DNA from: Rhodospirillales bacterium 24-66-33
GTDB taxonomy: Bacteria > Pseudomonadota > Alphaproteobacteria > Reyranellales > Reyranellaceae
DNA: 64,000 nt
Assembly: GCA_002281855.1 (NCBI GenBank)
Contig: NCHQ01000002.1
Location: forward strand, 248,001-312,000
Reading direction: 5' to 3'
Below are positions 16,649 through 25,924 of this stretch, piece after piece. The position numbers were made by a program, and so were the translations under genes. Under the pieces are notes generated by a model, which ran no database searches, was not told the origin of the DNA, and was given only the letters and a program-made list of their open reading frames with translations. Every line of letters starts with the position of its first letter. The stretch's first letter is position 1.

Positions 16649-17437
16649 ATGAAAATCGCCACCTGGAACGTGAACTCCGTCCGCAAGCGCACCGGCAATC
16701 TGGTGTCGTGGCTGCAGGAGGCCAAGCCCGACATCGTCGTGCTGCAGGAGATCAAGGCGCAGGAGCCGCAGTTCCCCACGCTCGAGGTCGAGGCGGCCGG
16801 CTACAAGGCGGCGATCGTGGGCCAGAAGGGGTTCAACGGCGTCGCGTTCCTCTCCCACCACGCGTTCGACGTGACGGCGCGCGCCCTGCCCGGCGCCGCC
16901 GAGGACGAGCCGGCGCGCTATGTCGAGGGACGGGTCTACACGCCGCGCGGGCCGCTGACCGTCGGCGGCCTGTATCTGCCCAACGGCAATCCGGTCGGCA
17001 CCGAGAAGTTCGCCTACAAGCTCGCCTGGATGGAGCGGCTGCTGGGCCATGCGCGCGAGCTGCTGGCGCGTGAAGAGATGTTCGTGCTGTGCGGCGACTA
17101 CAATGTCTGCCCGACCGACATGGACGTGTTCGATCCCAAGGCCTTCGCCGGCGACGCGCTCTGCCAGCCCGAATCGCGGGCCACGTTCCGCAAGCTGCTC
17201 AATCTCGGCCTGACCGACGCGGTGCGGGCGTTCCATCCCGACGGCGAGCAGTACACGTTCTGGGACTATCAGGCCGGCGCCTGGCCCAAGGGCAACGGGC
17301 TGCGCATCGACCACCTGCTCCTGTCCCCGCAGGCCGCCGACCGCCTCACCGCGGTCGGCATCGACAAGGCCGAGCGCGGCAAGACCGAACCGTCTGACCA
17401 CGTCCCGGTCTGGTGCGAACTGGACGTGGCGGCTTAA
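16649..17437 (+). CDS. xthA: Exodeoxyribonuclease III
   Basis: 262 residues, full length. It carries the exonuclease III/AP-endonuclease signatures in order: MKIATWNVNSVRKR at the start, VVLQEIKAQE (catalytic Glu), CGDYNVCPTD (Asp/Asn), GLRIDHLLLSP, and EPSDHVPVW (catalytic Asp-His). It cuts the DNA backbone at abasic sites and trims 3' ends during base excision repair in the cytoplasm. It is monocistronic or the last gene of the erpA-Bug-xthA run, and converges on an SDR gene across an inverted repeat. Confidence 0.95.
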   Translation: MKIATWNVNSVRKRTGNLVSWLQEAKPDIVVLQEIKAQEPQFPTLEVEAAGYKAAIVGQKGFNGVAFLSHHAFDVTARALPGAAEDEPARYVEGRVYTPRGPLTVGGLYLPNGNPVGTEKFAYKLAWMERLLGHARELLAREEMFVLCGDYNVCPTDMDVFDPKAFAGDALCQPESRATFRKLLNLGLTDAVRAFHPDGEQYTFWDYQAGAWPKGNGLRIDHLLLSPQAADRLTAVGIDKAERGKTEPSDHVPVWCELDVAA

Positions 17438-17447
17438 ACCCCACACC

Positions 17448-17571
17448 GTCGTCTCGACCGGAGCGCCGAAGGCGCGAAGTGGAGAGACCTTCTCTCTACC
17501 GAAAGCCGGCAATTCGTGGAGAGAAGATCTCTCCACTCCGCCTCGCTGCGCTCGGCTCCGGTCGAGATGAC
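17448..17571. repeat. Imperfect ~50-bp inverted repeat between convergent genes
   Basis: A left arm beginning GTCGTCTCGACCGGAGC and a right arm ending GCTCCGGTCGAGATGAC are inverted copies, including the inner TGGAGAGA(C/T)CTTCTCTC segment. The element fills the gap between xthA (+) and an SDR gene (-). It resembles dispersed intergenic palindromes of high-GC alphaproteobacteria and could terminate both transcripts. Confidence 0.8.
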
Positions 17572-17582
17572 GGGGGATTTGG

Positions 17583-18362
17583 CTACTCCGCGCCGGCGCC
17601 GATCACGCCGCCGTCGGCGATGATGCACTGGCCGCAGATGAAGTTGCCGGCCTTGGAGGCGAGGAACACCGCGACGCCGCCGATATCGTCGGGCTGGCCG
17701 ATGCGCTTCAGGGCGGCCTTGCCCTCCTGCGCCGCGCGGATCTGCGGATTGTCCCACAGTGCCTTGGCGAAGTCTGTCTGGATCAGGCCGGGCGCGATGG
17801 CGTTGACGCGAATGTTGTGCTTGCCCCACTCCATGGCGAGCGACTTCACCAGCGAGAGGTCGGCCGCCTTGCTCATGTTGTAAGCCGCGATATGGGCCGA
17901 GCCGACCAGCGCGCCGATCGACGACACGATGATGAAGGCACCGTCCTTGCGCTCCGCCATCTCCGGGCCGATCATGTTCATCAGCCACAGGTTCGACATC
18001 ACGTTGTTCTGCATGATCTTCTGGAACACCTCGTCCTTCAGCCCCGAGAGCGGGCCGAAATACGGGTTGGAGGCGGCGTTGCAGACCATGATGTCGATGC
18101 GGCCGTAGGCCTTGCGGGCCTCGGCCACGAGGTTCTCGAGCTGGGCCTTGTCGGAGATGCTGGCCGCGACCGCCGTGGCCTCGCCGCCCTTCTCCTTGAT
18201 CGCCTTCACCACTTCCTCGCAGGCCGGCAGCTTGCGGCTCGACACCACGACCTTGGCGCCATGGGCGGCCATCTGTTCACAGATCGAACGGCCGATGCCA
18301 CGGCTGCCGCCGGTCACGACGGCCACCTTGCCGGTGAGGTCGAACATACTTGCGTTGGTCAT
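17583..18362 (-). CDS. SDR family oxidoreductase
   Basis: 259 residues from the ATG at 18362. Motifs: TGGSRGIG at 17-24, CNAASNP around 94-100 in place of NNAG, Ser148, and YNMSK at 161-165. Ser/Arg after the second strand (SSRK) favours NADPH. It ends with the usual IIADGG segment. It resembles DHRS4-like carbonyl reductases and 3-oxoacyl reductases, but the substrate is unknown. It follows the large sedolisin gene on the same strand with a 62-base gap, so co-transcription is possible but functionally unexplained. Confidence 0.9.
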   Translation of the reverse strand: MTNASMFDLTGKVAVVTGGSRGIGRSICEQMAAHGAKVVVSSRKLPACEEVVKAIKEKGGEATAVAASISDKAQLENLVAEARKAYGRIDIMVCNAASNPYFGPLSGLKDEVFQKIMQNNVMSNLWLMNMIGPEMAERKDGAFIIVSSIGALVGSAHIAAYNMSKAADLSLVKSLAMEWGKHNIRVNAIAPGLIQTDFAKALWDNPQIRAAQEGKAALKRIGQPDDIGGVAVFLASKAGNFICGQCIIADGGVIGAGAE

Positions 18363-18424
18363 GTCAGCGTCTCTCTTCCCTCGGGTTCTTTCACGATGCA
18401 CCCGAGGAGATACGCCGATCGCCG

Positions 18425-21313
18425 TCAGACGAGCAAGCCGCTGCCGGCGGGACTCATCAGGTCGAGCTGGACCAGCAGGTCGTTGAAATCGCGGTCGCCG
18501 CCGCCATAGGTGTCCTCGAAGCCGAAGGTGCCGGCACCGTAACTCCACAGATGCGTCACCGGCTGGCCGTTGACCACCTCGTTGCCGGCCGAGAAGCCCC
18601 AGTAGGTCTGGCCGTGCGAGGTCAGCGAGAAGGCGATGATGTCGCCGTGGTCGACGTCGGTGATCTGGGTTTGCGAGAACTGGCCGTAGCCCGGACCGTT
18701 GATCACGGTCCCGCCGCCGACCACCGAATAGGCGCGCCCGGCGGCAGCGGCGGCATAGCCCGCATCACCCGGCGCGAGGCCGCCGATGTGCCCGGACAGG
18801 TCATCGACGCGATAGAGCGTGAGGTGCTGGTCGTAGACGCCGTTCTGACGAATCCGCACGACGGCGCTGACATCGTCCTGGCCGAGCGGCGTCTCCGCGA
18901 CGAGCACAGGCCGGGCCACGGTCACGCCGCCACTGGAAGATCCCCAGGTCAGGAAGCCGTAGTCGTTCGTATTGTTCGCCTGATACAGCGAGGCCTGCGA
19001 ATTGTTGAAGGACATGCCCATCGACTGGCCCGCGGCGACCTGCATCGAGCCCGGCATCGCCTGGGGAGCGCCATCGAGGAGCCGCACCAGGTCCGGCGAG
19101 AAATCGGCCTGCATCACCTTTTCGGCGAGACGCGCGTCCCAAGCGATGCTGGAAGAACCGCCGAACTGGAACTGGGCGCCCACGCCGTTCACGGCCACGC
19201 TGGCGCCGTTGGCCAGCGTGGACTGGACCAGCAGCGTCTGGTCGGCATCCAGGGTACCTGAGACGGTGTCGTGGGACGACAGGACCGGGGCGTCCACGCC
19301 GTAGAGCTCGTGATTGGCAATGTTCGCCAGGGCGCGGGTGAGCAGCAGGCCGTCGGGCGTGCCGAGGCCGGTGGTGAGGTCGTATCCCTCGCCCGACTGG
19401 TAGCCGAGGCCGGTGGGCACGATGTATTCGTCGAGCGCCTGGTCGTAGATGGCGTAGGGCGTATCCTTGTCGGCGATGAAGTAGCTGGAAATGTTGTCGC
19501 CCAGCGTCACGTCGTTGAAGGCGCCGGGAGAAATTGCGGCGGCCTGGTAGAGGATGTCGTTGTAGAAGCCGAGATTGGGCAGGCCGATGTCGTGGAAGAT
19601 CGCATCCATCTGGGCCGTGAGCGACGCCCACATGGGCGTGGCCGAGCTGGTGCCGGCGTTGGCGCTGTAGAGCGGGTCGCCCTGAAGATAGTACAGCACG
19701 TAGTAGAACATGCTGCCGCCGCCCAGCGCCGCCACGTCGGGGATGCCGCGGCCGGTCTTGCCGTTGGAGACGTTGACCGGCATCAGCCCGAAATCGATCT
19801 GGTACTGCGGAATCGCCTGGGTGGCATCGACGCCGCCAGAGCCGGAATAGTTGCTCGAATAGTCCTGCAGCCCCATCTGGCCGTTGGTGATGACGTATTG
19901 ATTCCAGATCGCCTCGGTCAGGGCCGCCACGCCGGCCAGAGGCTGCATCAGCGCGAGCGACGGCAGTTGCGTCGGCAGGACCTTCAGGCCGGATTGCGCC
20001 AGCCCGAACAACGTGCCGGGATCGAGGTTCAGTGCATTGTTCACGAGCGTCGCGATGCTGGAATCCAGCACGGCGGTGTTGATGGGCGACAGCGAAGTCG
20101 CGCTGACCACGAGCGACCATGAGCTGAGATGGGTGTCGCGGCCGTTGGTGACGCCGTTGGCATATTCCTGGCCCGAGCCGCCGTCGCCGGCCGACATGGC
20201 AATGGTGACGTTGCGCAGCGCCGCGTCCTGCATGAGCTGTTCGTAGGCCCAGGCGAAGGGGCTGTCGGCCGCATAGCGCACCATGTCCGAGAACGACGAG
20301 GTCAGCGCCACCGGTTTGTTGACCTCGTCCCAGATCGCCTGCTGGGTCGCCGCGAAGGTGGTCGCATCACCCTTCAGCTTGCTGTAGAAAATCATGTCGC
20401 TGGTGGGGGCCGCGCCCGAGACGATCGAGACGTCCAGCGTCATTTCCGACTGGGTGTAGCCCTTGCCGTCGGTGTCCACGGTTCGAAGCAGCTCGTCCCG
20501 GGTCAGCGGGGCGATCTTCAGGATGTCCGTCCGGTAGGCGTTCAGCTCGCGCAGCAGCAACTCGTAGGTCGCGTCGTCGAGCTGCGGCTCCACGAGGCCG
20601 ATGTTCGGGGTCTCGATGACCGTCTGCAGATCCTTGGCGTTCAGCGGGTAGTTGTAATAGTCGGCAATGGCCATCGGCGTTCCGGTGACGCCGTACTTGT
20701 CCTGGCCGTAGTCGTAGTTGGCCGTGCCCTGCTGCCCCTCCTCCAGGACCACCCCGCTCCCGCCGACCTGCACCGGAACGGCAGCCACGTTCTGGTCGAC
20801 CCAGAAGCCGCCGACATCCGTGGCGATGTTATCGGGAAGGGTGAGCGAACCGGCCCAGACGGTCGCGATCTTCTTGTCGTCGCCATCCCTCAGAACGTGC
20901 AGCTGCTGACCGAAGATGCTCTGGAAGGCCGTGTTGTCGACCTTCACCCAGATCGTCCGCGACTCCGCCGTGGAAATGTAGCCACCCGTGTCCAGAACCT
21001 CCGCCCCGCGATTGACCAGCTCGGTCTTGACCGTGTCGTAGGTCGTCGTGTCGGCACCGTACTGGGACCAGAAATCGGCCTGCTGGATGGCGGCCTGCCG
21101 CTCGCCCCAGCTTCCGTCGAGGATGGAAGACGCGTCGGTGGCCCGGTTGAGGACCACGGCAATGATCAGCGACGCATTCGAACCGTCATCCACATGGTCG
21201 GCCCTGAAAGCCTCCTTGATCTGATCGAGAGTGCTGGTCTCAACCGTGCTTTCCGGCAGTAGCCCCTCACTGTTGGCCTGGAGGAACGTCGAGTTGCTGA
21301 CCGGTGTAGCCAT
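18425..21313 (-). CDS. Sedolisin (S53) serine-carboxyl protease with C-terminal DUF4114-like domain
   Basis: 962 residues. Residues ~30-185 look like a pro-kumamolisin activation domain. The catalytic domain (~205-685) has Glu290 and Asp294 (SEMTLD), the oxyanion Asp377 (SAGDGGSG), Ser556 in GTSSATP, and a sedolisin calcium-site tail (GYDLTTGLGTPDG). The C-terminal ~90 residues contain FEDTYGGGDRDFNDLLVQLD, typical of DUF4114, a domain frequent in large secreted, calcium-rich proteins. There is no N-terminal signal peptide, so export by a type I or other C-terminal-signal system is plausible; no such genes are adjacent. It would act on proteins outside the cell at acidic pH. Confidence 0.85.
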   Translation of the reverse strand: MATPVSNSTFLQANSEGLLPESTVETSTLDQIKEAFRADHVDDGSNASLIIAVVLNRATDASSILDGSWGERQAAIQQADFWSQYGADTTTYDTVKTELVNRGAEVLDTGGYISTAESRTIWVKVDNTAFQSIFGQQLHVLRDGDDKKIATVWAGSLTLPDNIATDVGGFWVDQNVAAVPVQVGGSGVVLEEGQQGTANYDYGQDKYGVTGTPMAIADYYNYPLNAKDLQTVIETPNIGLVEPQLDDATYELLLRELNAYRTDILKIAPLTRDELLRTVDTDGKGYTQSEMTLDVSIVSGAAPTSDMIFYSKLKGDATTFAATQQAIWDEVNKPVALTSSFSDMVRYAADSPFAWAYEQLMQDAALRNVTIAMSAGDGGSGQEYANGVTNGRDTHLSSWSLVVSATSLSPINTAVLDSSIATLVNNALNLDPGTLFGLAQSGLKVLPTQLPSLALMQPLAGVAALTEAIWNQYVITNGQMGLQDYSSNYSGSGGVDATQAIPQYQIDFGLMPVNVSNGKTGRGIPDVAALGGGSMFYYVLYYLQGDPLYSANAGTSSATPMWASLTAQMDAIFHDIGLPNLGFYNDILYQAAAISPGAFNDVTLGDNISSYFIADKDTPYAIYDQALDEYIVPTGLGYQSGEGYDLTTGLGTPDGLLLTRALANIANHELYGVDAPVLSSHDTVSGTLDADQTLLVQSTLANGASVAVNGVGAQFQFGGSSSIAWDARLAEKVMQADFSPDLVRLLDGAPQAMPGSMQVAAGQSMGMSFNNSQASLYQANNTNDYGFLTWGSSSGGVTVARPVLVAETPLGQDDVSAVVRIRQNGVYDQHLTLYRVDDLSGHIGGLAPGDAGYAAAAAGRAYSVVGGGTVINGPGYGQFSQTQITDVDHGDIIAFSLTSHGQTYWGFSAGNEVVNGQPVTHLWSYGAGTFGFEDTYGGGDRDFNDLLVQLDLMSPAGSGLLV

Positions 21314-21439
21314 GGTGGGGACTCGCGAGATCGTAAAGGAGACTGGACTCTATCTGCGGCGAAGCTGCAGGTTGAATAGTAAGCCAACGCTCAACGGGAG
21401 TGAAGAGTCTCTTTGAACGGGGGCAGCATTTCGAGTGGC

Positions 21440-21610
21440 CAGGTCGTTGAAAGAGTGGAAGCCAATGGCGAACAATCGAAACAATCGAAACAAACGAAAT
21501 AACCGAAACAAACGAAACGAGTGTCGCAGCCCCTGACTCTTGTGCCGCGGCGGGCGTTGGCGCAACAATGTTGCTCGCCGGTCGTTCTGGAGGGCCTATT
21601 CAACAGCCTG
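21440..21610 (-). repeat. MITE-like element, copy A
   Basis: Minus-strand copy of a ~165-bp element also found at 56508-56669. Its ends are inverted repeats: CAGGCTGTTGAA at one side and, inverted, CAGGTCGTTGAA at the other. An internal 9-bp tandem repeat (TTTCGTTTG-type, about five units, 21472-21519) is present. No ORF is likely. The copy lies between the sedolisin start and the RNA methyltransferase stop and takes up most of the 327-base gap; the remaining ~110 bases next to the sedolisin gene show nothing recognisable. Confidence 0.7.
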
Positions 21611-21640
21611 CTAGGGCGTCTGGAGTGCAGCGGCGGACCT

Positions 21641-22897
21641 TCAGGGGCGGACCAGCAGCGCGATCAACTCGACATGCGCGGACCAGAGGAACTGGTCGAT
21701 GGGCATGAGTTTTTCCAGCCGGTAGCCGCCGTCCTGCAGGGTGCGGACGTCGCGGGCGAAGCTGGCAGGGTCGCAGGAGCCGTAGACGATGCGCCTGACC
21801 TTCGAGGTGGCGAGTTCGGCGCATTGCGCGGCCGCACCCGCGCGCGGCGGGTCGAGCACGACGGCGTCGAAGGCATCGAGTTCCTTGGTGCTCAACGGCC
21901 GGCGAAAGAGATCGCGCAGCTGCACGGTCACGCGGTTGCCGCCCAGTTTGCGCGCCGTAGCGTCGACGGCGGCGACCGACGGGCGGTCGTACTCGAACAG
22001 GCTGAGCCGGCCCGGCTTGCCCAGCGACAGTGCGCCGATGCCGGCGAACAGGTCGGCGAGATGCGCGGCCTCCCCGGCCCAGGCGTTGACGCCGGCCCGC
22101 ATCACCAGCTCTGCGCGCTTGGTCGCCTGCAGGAACGCACCCGGCGGCGGCTCGATCGTGACGTCGCCCAGGATGAGCTGCGGCGTGTGGCGCACCAGCA
22201 CCGGCTCGGCCGTCGCGCGGTCGCCCCAGCTCACGCGGGCCAGGTCGGCGCGTTCGGCCAGCGCGATCAGCGCCTCGCGGATCGGAAGCGTCAGCTCGAA
22301 GCGCTTGTGCGGCCGGATCAGCACGTCGAGGCCAGTGTCGGTCTCGTTGACCACGGCATCGGCCGAAGTGCCGTCGCGCAGGATGGCCGCCATCGCCGTG
22401 CGCAGGGGCGCGAGGACCGCGTTGATCTTCGGCCGCGCCACGACGCAGGTGCCGATGTCGACGACGCTCTGGCTCGCCCGCTCGTGGTAGCCGGCCAGGA
22501 CCCGCTTGCCCTCGCGCCGCAGCACGATGTCGGCGCGGCGGCGTTCGCCCGGCTCGCAGGTGACGGGCGCCTCGAAGCGCGGGGCCTTCACGCCGCGTTG
22601 CGCCAGCGCCTTGGCGATCAGCTCGCTCTTCCAGCCGGTGTAGATGTCGCGCCGCCAGTGCTGCAGCGCGCAGCCGCCGCAGGTACCGAAATGCGGACAT
22701 GGCGGCGTCTCGCGGTGACGTGACGGCGCCAGCACTTCGAGCAGGTCGCAGGCGATGCCGTCGCCGCGTTTGTCGAGCGGTTCGGCCTCGACCGTCTCGG
22801 CCGGCAGGCAGTAGGGCACGAAGTAGCGCTTACCTTCGAGATCGGCGACGCCGTCGCCGCGGGCGCCGACTTCCAGGATGTCGAGCGTAAGACTCAT
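21641..22897 (-). CDS. TrmA/RumA-family RNA (uracil-5-)-methyltransferase
   Basis: 418 residues from the ATG at 22897. An N-terminal TRAM-like domain is followed by iron-sulfur cysteines Cys67, Cys73, Cys76 and probably Cys151, then a SAM-binding half with LADLFAGIGALSL, the catalytic VLDPPRAGA motif and the nucleophile Cys in YGSCDPASFARD. This is the RlmD/RlmC-type pattern that methylates a specific uridine of 23S rRNA. It is last in a four-gene operon after asparaginase II, with an 8-base gap. The exact target position is not predictable here. Confidence 0.9.
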   Translation of the reverse strand: MSLTLDILEVGARGDGVADLEGKRYFVPYCLPAETVEAEPLDKRGDGIACDLLEVLAPSRHRETPPCPHFGTCGGCALQHWRRDIYTGWKSELIAKALAQRGVKAPRFEAPVTCEPGERRRADIVLRREGKRVLAGYHERASQSVVDIGTCVVARPKINAVLAPLRTAMAAILRDGTSADAVVNETDTGLDVLIRPHKRFELTLPIREALIALAERADLARVSWGDRATAEPVLVRHTPQLILGDVTIEPPPGAFLQATKRAELVMRAGVNAWAGEAAHLADLFAGIGALSLGKPGRLSLFEYDRPSVAAVDATARKLGGNRVTVQLRDLFRRPLSTKELDAFDAVVLDPPRAGAAAQCAELATSKVRRIVYGSCDPASFARDVRTLQDGGYRLEKLMPIDQFLWSAHVELIALLVRP

Positions 22898-22905
22898 GAT
22901 GGGCC

Positions 22906-23907
22906 TCAGCCCAGCCAGCTCTTGGCCGGCCTCATCTCGCCGACCAACAGGCCGACGACGTTCTTGATCTGCGGATGCAGGACCTCTTCGCGCTGCCCCG
23001 CCGGCAGCACGCCGAGATGATCCAGCAGCGCCGCCATCGCGACCTCGGCCGCCCGCCCCGCGCCGTCCCACACCTTGAGCGCCACGCCGAGGCCGAGCGT
23101 CGGCAACATGCCGCAGAATACGCCCTCGGCCCCGGTCTTCACCTGGATCACGCCGGGCGCGGCCTCGTTGATGCGGGTGCAGAAGCGGCCCGTGCCCGCC
23201 ACCATGAACGGCTCGGCGTTCATCGCCTTGCGGATGCGGACCGCGGCATCGGCACGCTTGCTCGACAGGCCCGACGGATCGGCCATCGAGGCCATCGCCT
23301 GTGCCAGGCTTTTCAGCGGCGTGGCGAGCGTGGGAATTCCGCAGCCATCGGTGCCGTGCGGAAAGGCATTGGCGTCGAGGCCGCACAGCGCGCTCATCGT
23401 CTCGCGCAGACGGCGCTGCACCGGATGGTCGTACTGGATGTAGCCCTTGGTCGGCTCGCCATAGTGCACGGCCGTCGTCAGGAAGCCACTATGCTTGCCC
23501 GAGCAGTTGTTGAACGCCGCCGTCGGCAGGGTGTTCGCCCGGGCCAGCGCCTCGATGCTCGACTGCAGGCGCGGCGCATGGGTGCCGCATTCGAGATCGG
23601 CCTCGCTGAGGCCCACCTTCGCCAGCCAGGCGCGCACCGTCTCGACATGCCGCGTCTCGCCGCTGTGCGAGGCACAGGACAGCGCGACATGCTCGTCGCC
23701 GAGGCCAAAGCGGTCGACCGCGCCGCTCTCGACGAAGGCCATCGCCTGGATCGGCTTGTTGGCCGAGCGCGGCAGGATCGCCGCCTCGATGTCGCCCCAG
23801 GACTCGACCACTGTGCCGTCGGCCTTGACGACCGCGGCGATGCCCTCGTGCCGGCTCTCGACGACCGGACCGCGCGTGACTTCGATGACGACAGGGCCCC
23901 GGCTCAT
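22906..23907 (-). CDS. Asparaginase II family (Rhizobium-type) amidohydrolase
   Basis: 333 residues from the ATG at 23907, which overlaps the phosphatase stop (ATGA). Motifs fit the thermolabile asparaginase II class described in rhizobia and unrelated to E. coli asparaginases: LPRSANKPIQA, SCASHSGE, CGTHAP, NNCSGKHSGFL and the Cys-containing DGCGIPT. The enzyme hydrolyses L-asparagine to aspartate and ammonia, probably in the cytoplasm as no signal peptide is visible. It sits in an operon with P450, PP2C and RNA methyltransferase genes, with no evident shared pathway. Confidence 0.88.
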   Translation of the reverse strand: MSRGPVVIEVTRGPVVESRHEGIAAVVKADGTVVESWGDIEAAILPRSANKPIQAMAFVESGAVDRFGLGDEHVALSCASHSGETRHVETVRAWLAKVGLSEADLECGTHAPRLQSSIEALARANTLPTAAFNNCSGKHSGFLTTAVHYGEPTKGYIQYDHPVQRRLRETMSALCGLDANAFPHGTDGCGIPTLATPLKSLAQAMASMADPSGLSSKRADAAVRIRKAMNAEPFMVAGTGRFCTRINEAAPGVIQVKTGAEGVFCGMLPTLGLGVALKVWDGAGRAAEVAMAALLDHLGVLPAGQREEVLHPQIKNVVGLLVGEMRPAKSWLG

Positions 23908-24611
23908 CGCACGCGCTCCAGTTTGACGACGGTGATGTTGTCCTGATGCCCCTTGGCGACCGCTAGGACGCCTGCGATGATTCGCTCGACCGGTAGCGAG
24001 GCCTGCGCCAGAAGCTGTTCGTTGCTCAGGCTGTGGATGCCATCGCTGCACACCAGCAGGCGCGCGTCCGGCCCCAGCCGGCGGCTGCCGCGGTCGACCA
24101 GGGTGAGCGGCTCGCCCATCACCGCCTCGCGCAGCGTATGCCGGCCGGGATGATGCTCGGCATCCTCAGCCGAGAGCATGCCGCGGGCGACCAGCGCGTC
24201 GATCTGCGGCGCCATCGAATGATCGGCGTTCAGCCGTGCGATCTTGCCGGCTTCGACCAGGTAGAAGGGCGAATCGCCGACGCTGATCCAGCGCACCTCG
24301 TCGCCGCGCACCTGGGCTGCGATCAGGGTCGCGCCCATGCCGGTGAGTTCGTGCCGCGCGAGGGCGCCCCGTCCCACCGCCTGATTGGCGTCGTGCAGCC
24401 CGTCGTCGAGCCCGCCGCCCTGCTCCACCGCATGGATGAAGGCGTCGACCGCCAGCTGGCTGGCGACTGAGCCGCCGGCATGTCCGCCCATCCCGTCGGC
24501 CACCACCGCCAGAACCGAGCCGTCGCCCAGCGTCACCAGACGCCAGCTGTCTTCTTGATACGGGCGGGCGCCCTGATGCTGGCCGCCCTCGCCCCGCCAC
24601 CGCGTCGTCAT
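23904..24611 (-). CDS. PP2C-family serine/threonine phosphatase
   Basis: 235 residues. It keeps the PP2C metal-binding motifs: YQEDSW near 18, VVADGMGGHAGG near 36-47, GMGATLIA, VGDSPFYLV, LVCSDGIHSLS, and GHQDNITVV near the end. It would dephosphorylate Ser/Thr residues on cytoplasmic proteins; no kinase gene is adjacent. It is compact and single-domain, with no sensor or membrane part. It lies 17 bases after the P450 gene and overlaps the asparaginase gene by four bases. Confidence 0.9.
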   Translation of the reverse strand: MTTRWRGEGGQHQGARPYQEDSWRLVTLGDGSVLAVVADGMGGHAGGSVASQLAVDAFIHAVEQGGGLDDGLHDANQAVGRGALARHELTGMGATLIAAQVRGDEVRWISVGDSPFYLVEAGKIARLNADHSMAPQIDALVARGMLSAEDAEHHPGRHTLREAVMGEPLTLVDRGSRRLGPDARLLVCSDGIHSLSNEQLLAQASLPVERIIAGVLAVAKGHQDNITVVKLERVR

Positions 24612-24628
24612 GTCTTTCGTCGAATCCT

Positions 24629-25864
24629 TCAGTGCCAGACCGCCGGGAGCTTGCTCAGGCCGCGCAGCGTGAAGCTGCGGCGCCAGGCAGGCGTGTCTTT
24701 TTCAGGAAGTGTCAGGTTCGGCATGCGCTCGATCAGCGCCGCGAACACCAGCTCGGCTTCGAGCCGCGCCAGCTGCGCGCCCAGGCAATGATGGATGCCG
24801 CCGCCGAACGACATCGGCCGGATATGCTCGCGCCCGACGTCCAGACGGTCGGGATCGGCATACTGCGCCGGATCACGGTTGGCCGCGCCCAGCAGGGCGA
24901 CGATGCTCTGCTCCGCGCCGATCGTCACGCCGCCCAGCTCCACTTCGGCATGGGTGACGCGGCCGGTGATCTGCACCGACGAATCGTAGCGCAGCAGTTC
25001 CTCGACCGCGTTGGGGATCAGCGACGGATCGGCCTTGAGCCGCTCCCATTGATCGGGATTGCGATGTAGTGCCAGCAGGCCGTTGCCGATCAGGTTGGTG
25101 GTGGTCTCGTGCCCGGCACCGAACAGCAGGCCGATGTTAGCCTGCAGCTCCTCGGCCGAGAGCTTGTCGCCGGCCTCTTCCGCCTTCACCAGCTCGGTCG
25201 TGAGATCGTCGCGCGGTTCACGGCGCCGTAGCTCACACAGCTGGTTGAAATAGACGCCGGCCATCTGGGTGTTGCGGTTGGCCTGGTCGAGCTCCTCGCG
25301 GGTCATCGGAACCGGCTCGAGGATACGGCCGTTGACGTTGCTGCCCGCGAGGAAAGGGGCGCGATGCTCTTCGGGAATGCCCAGCATGTCGCAGATCACG
25401 ATGACCGGGAGCCGATGAGCCAGGTCGCGCATCACATCCATCTCGCCCTTGTCGGCCACCCGGTCGAGCTGTTCTTTGACCAACGCCTCGATGCGCGGCC
25501 GCATGTCGGCGACGCGACGCGCCGTGAAGGCCTTGGTGACCAGCCCGCGCAGGCGCGTGTGATCGGGTGGGTCCTGGACCAGCATGGTCTTCGCGAGACT
25601 CGCCACCGCGGGCTCGTCCATGCGGTCGCTGCCGTAGCGGCGCCGCATGTTGCCTTCGAAGTCCTTGCCGAAGCGCTTGTCGCGCAGCGACAGCGCCACG
25701 TCCTCGTAGCGCGTGATCAGCCAGAAGCCCTGCGGCGTCTTCAGCACCGGGGCGGCCTCGCGCAGCCGGCGATAGAAGGGATAGGGGTCGGCGATGAAGG
25801 CCGGGTCGAGCGGGTTGAACTCGAGGTCCTTCGCAGGTGCGGTCGGCTGGGCAATGGTGTCCAT
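24629..25864 (-). CDS. Cytochrome P450
   Basis: 411 residues, normal for soluble bacterial P450s. The I-helix oxygen-binding motif GAGHETTTN is near 250, and the heme-binding loop is FGGGIHHCLGAQLARLE with the axial Cys at 360. There is no membrane anchor. Redox partners are not encoded nearby. The sequence looks like the CYP107/CYP105-like bacterial group, but substrate prediction is not justified. It is first gene of the P450-PP2C-asparaginase-methyltransferase operon and divergent from the acyl-CoA synthetases with 60 bases between. Confidence 0.92.
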   Translation of the reverse strand: MDTIAQPTAPAKDLEFNPLDPAFIADPYPFYRRLREAAPVLKTPQGFWLITRYEDVALSLRDKRFGKDFEGNMRRRYGSDRMDEPAVASLAKTMLVQDPPDHTRLRGLVTKAFTARRVADMRPRIEALVKEQLDRVADKGEMDVMRDLAHRLPVIVICDMLGIPEEHRAPFLAGSNVNGRILEPVPMTREELDQANRNTQMAGVYFNQLCELRRREPRDDLTTELVKAEEAGDKLSAEELQANIGLLFGAGHETTTNLIGNGLLALHRNPDQWERLKADPSLIPNAVEELLRYDSSVQITGRVTHAEVELGGVTIGAEQSIVALLGAANRDPAQYADPDRLDVGREHIRPMSFGGGIHHCLGAQLARLEAELVFAALIERMPNLTLPEKDTPAWRRSFTLRGLSKLPAVWH

Positions 25865-25924
25865 GCTTCCCCTCTACCACGAAGCCCCTTGCCGCGCGAA
25901 CGAACGAGCCCCTAGCATCGCCCC

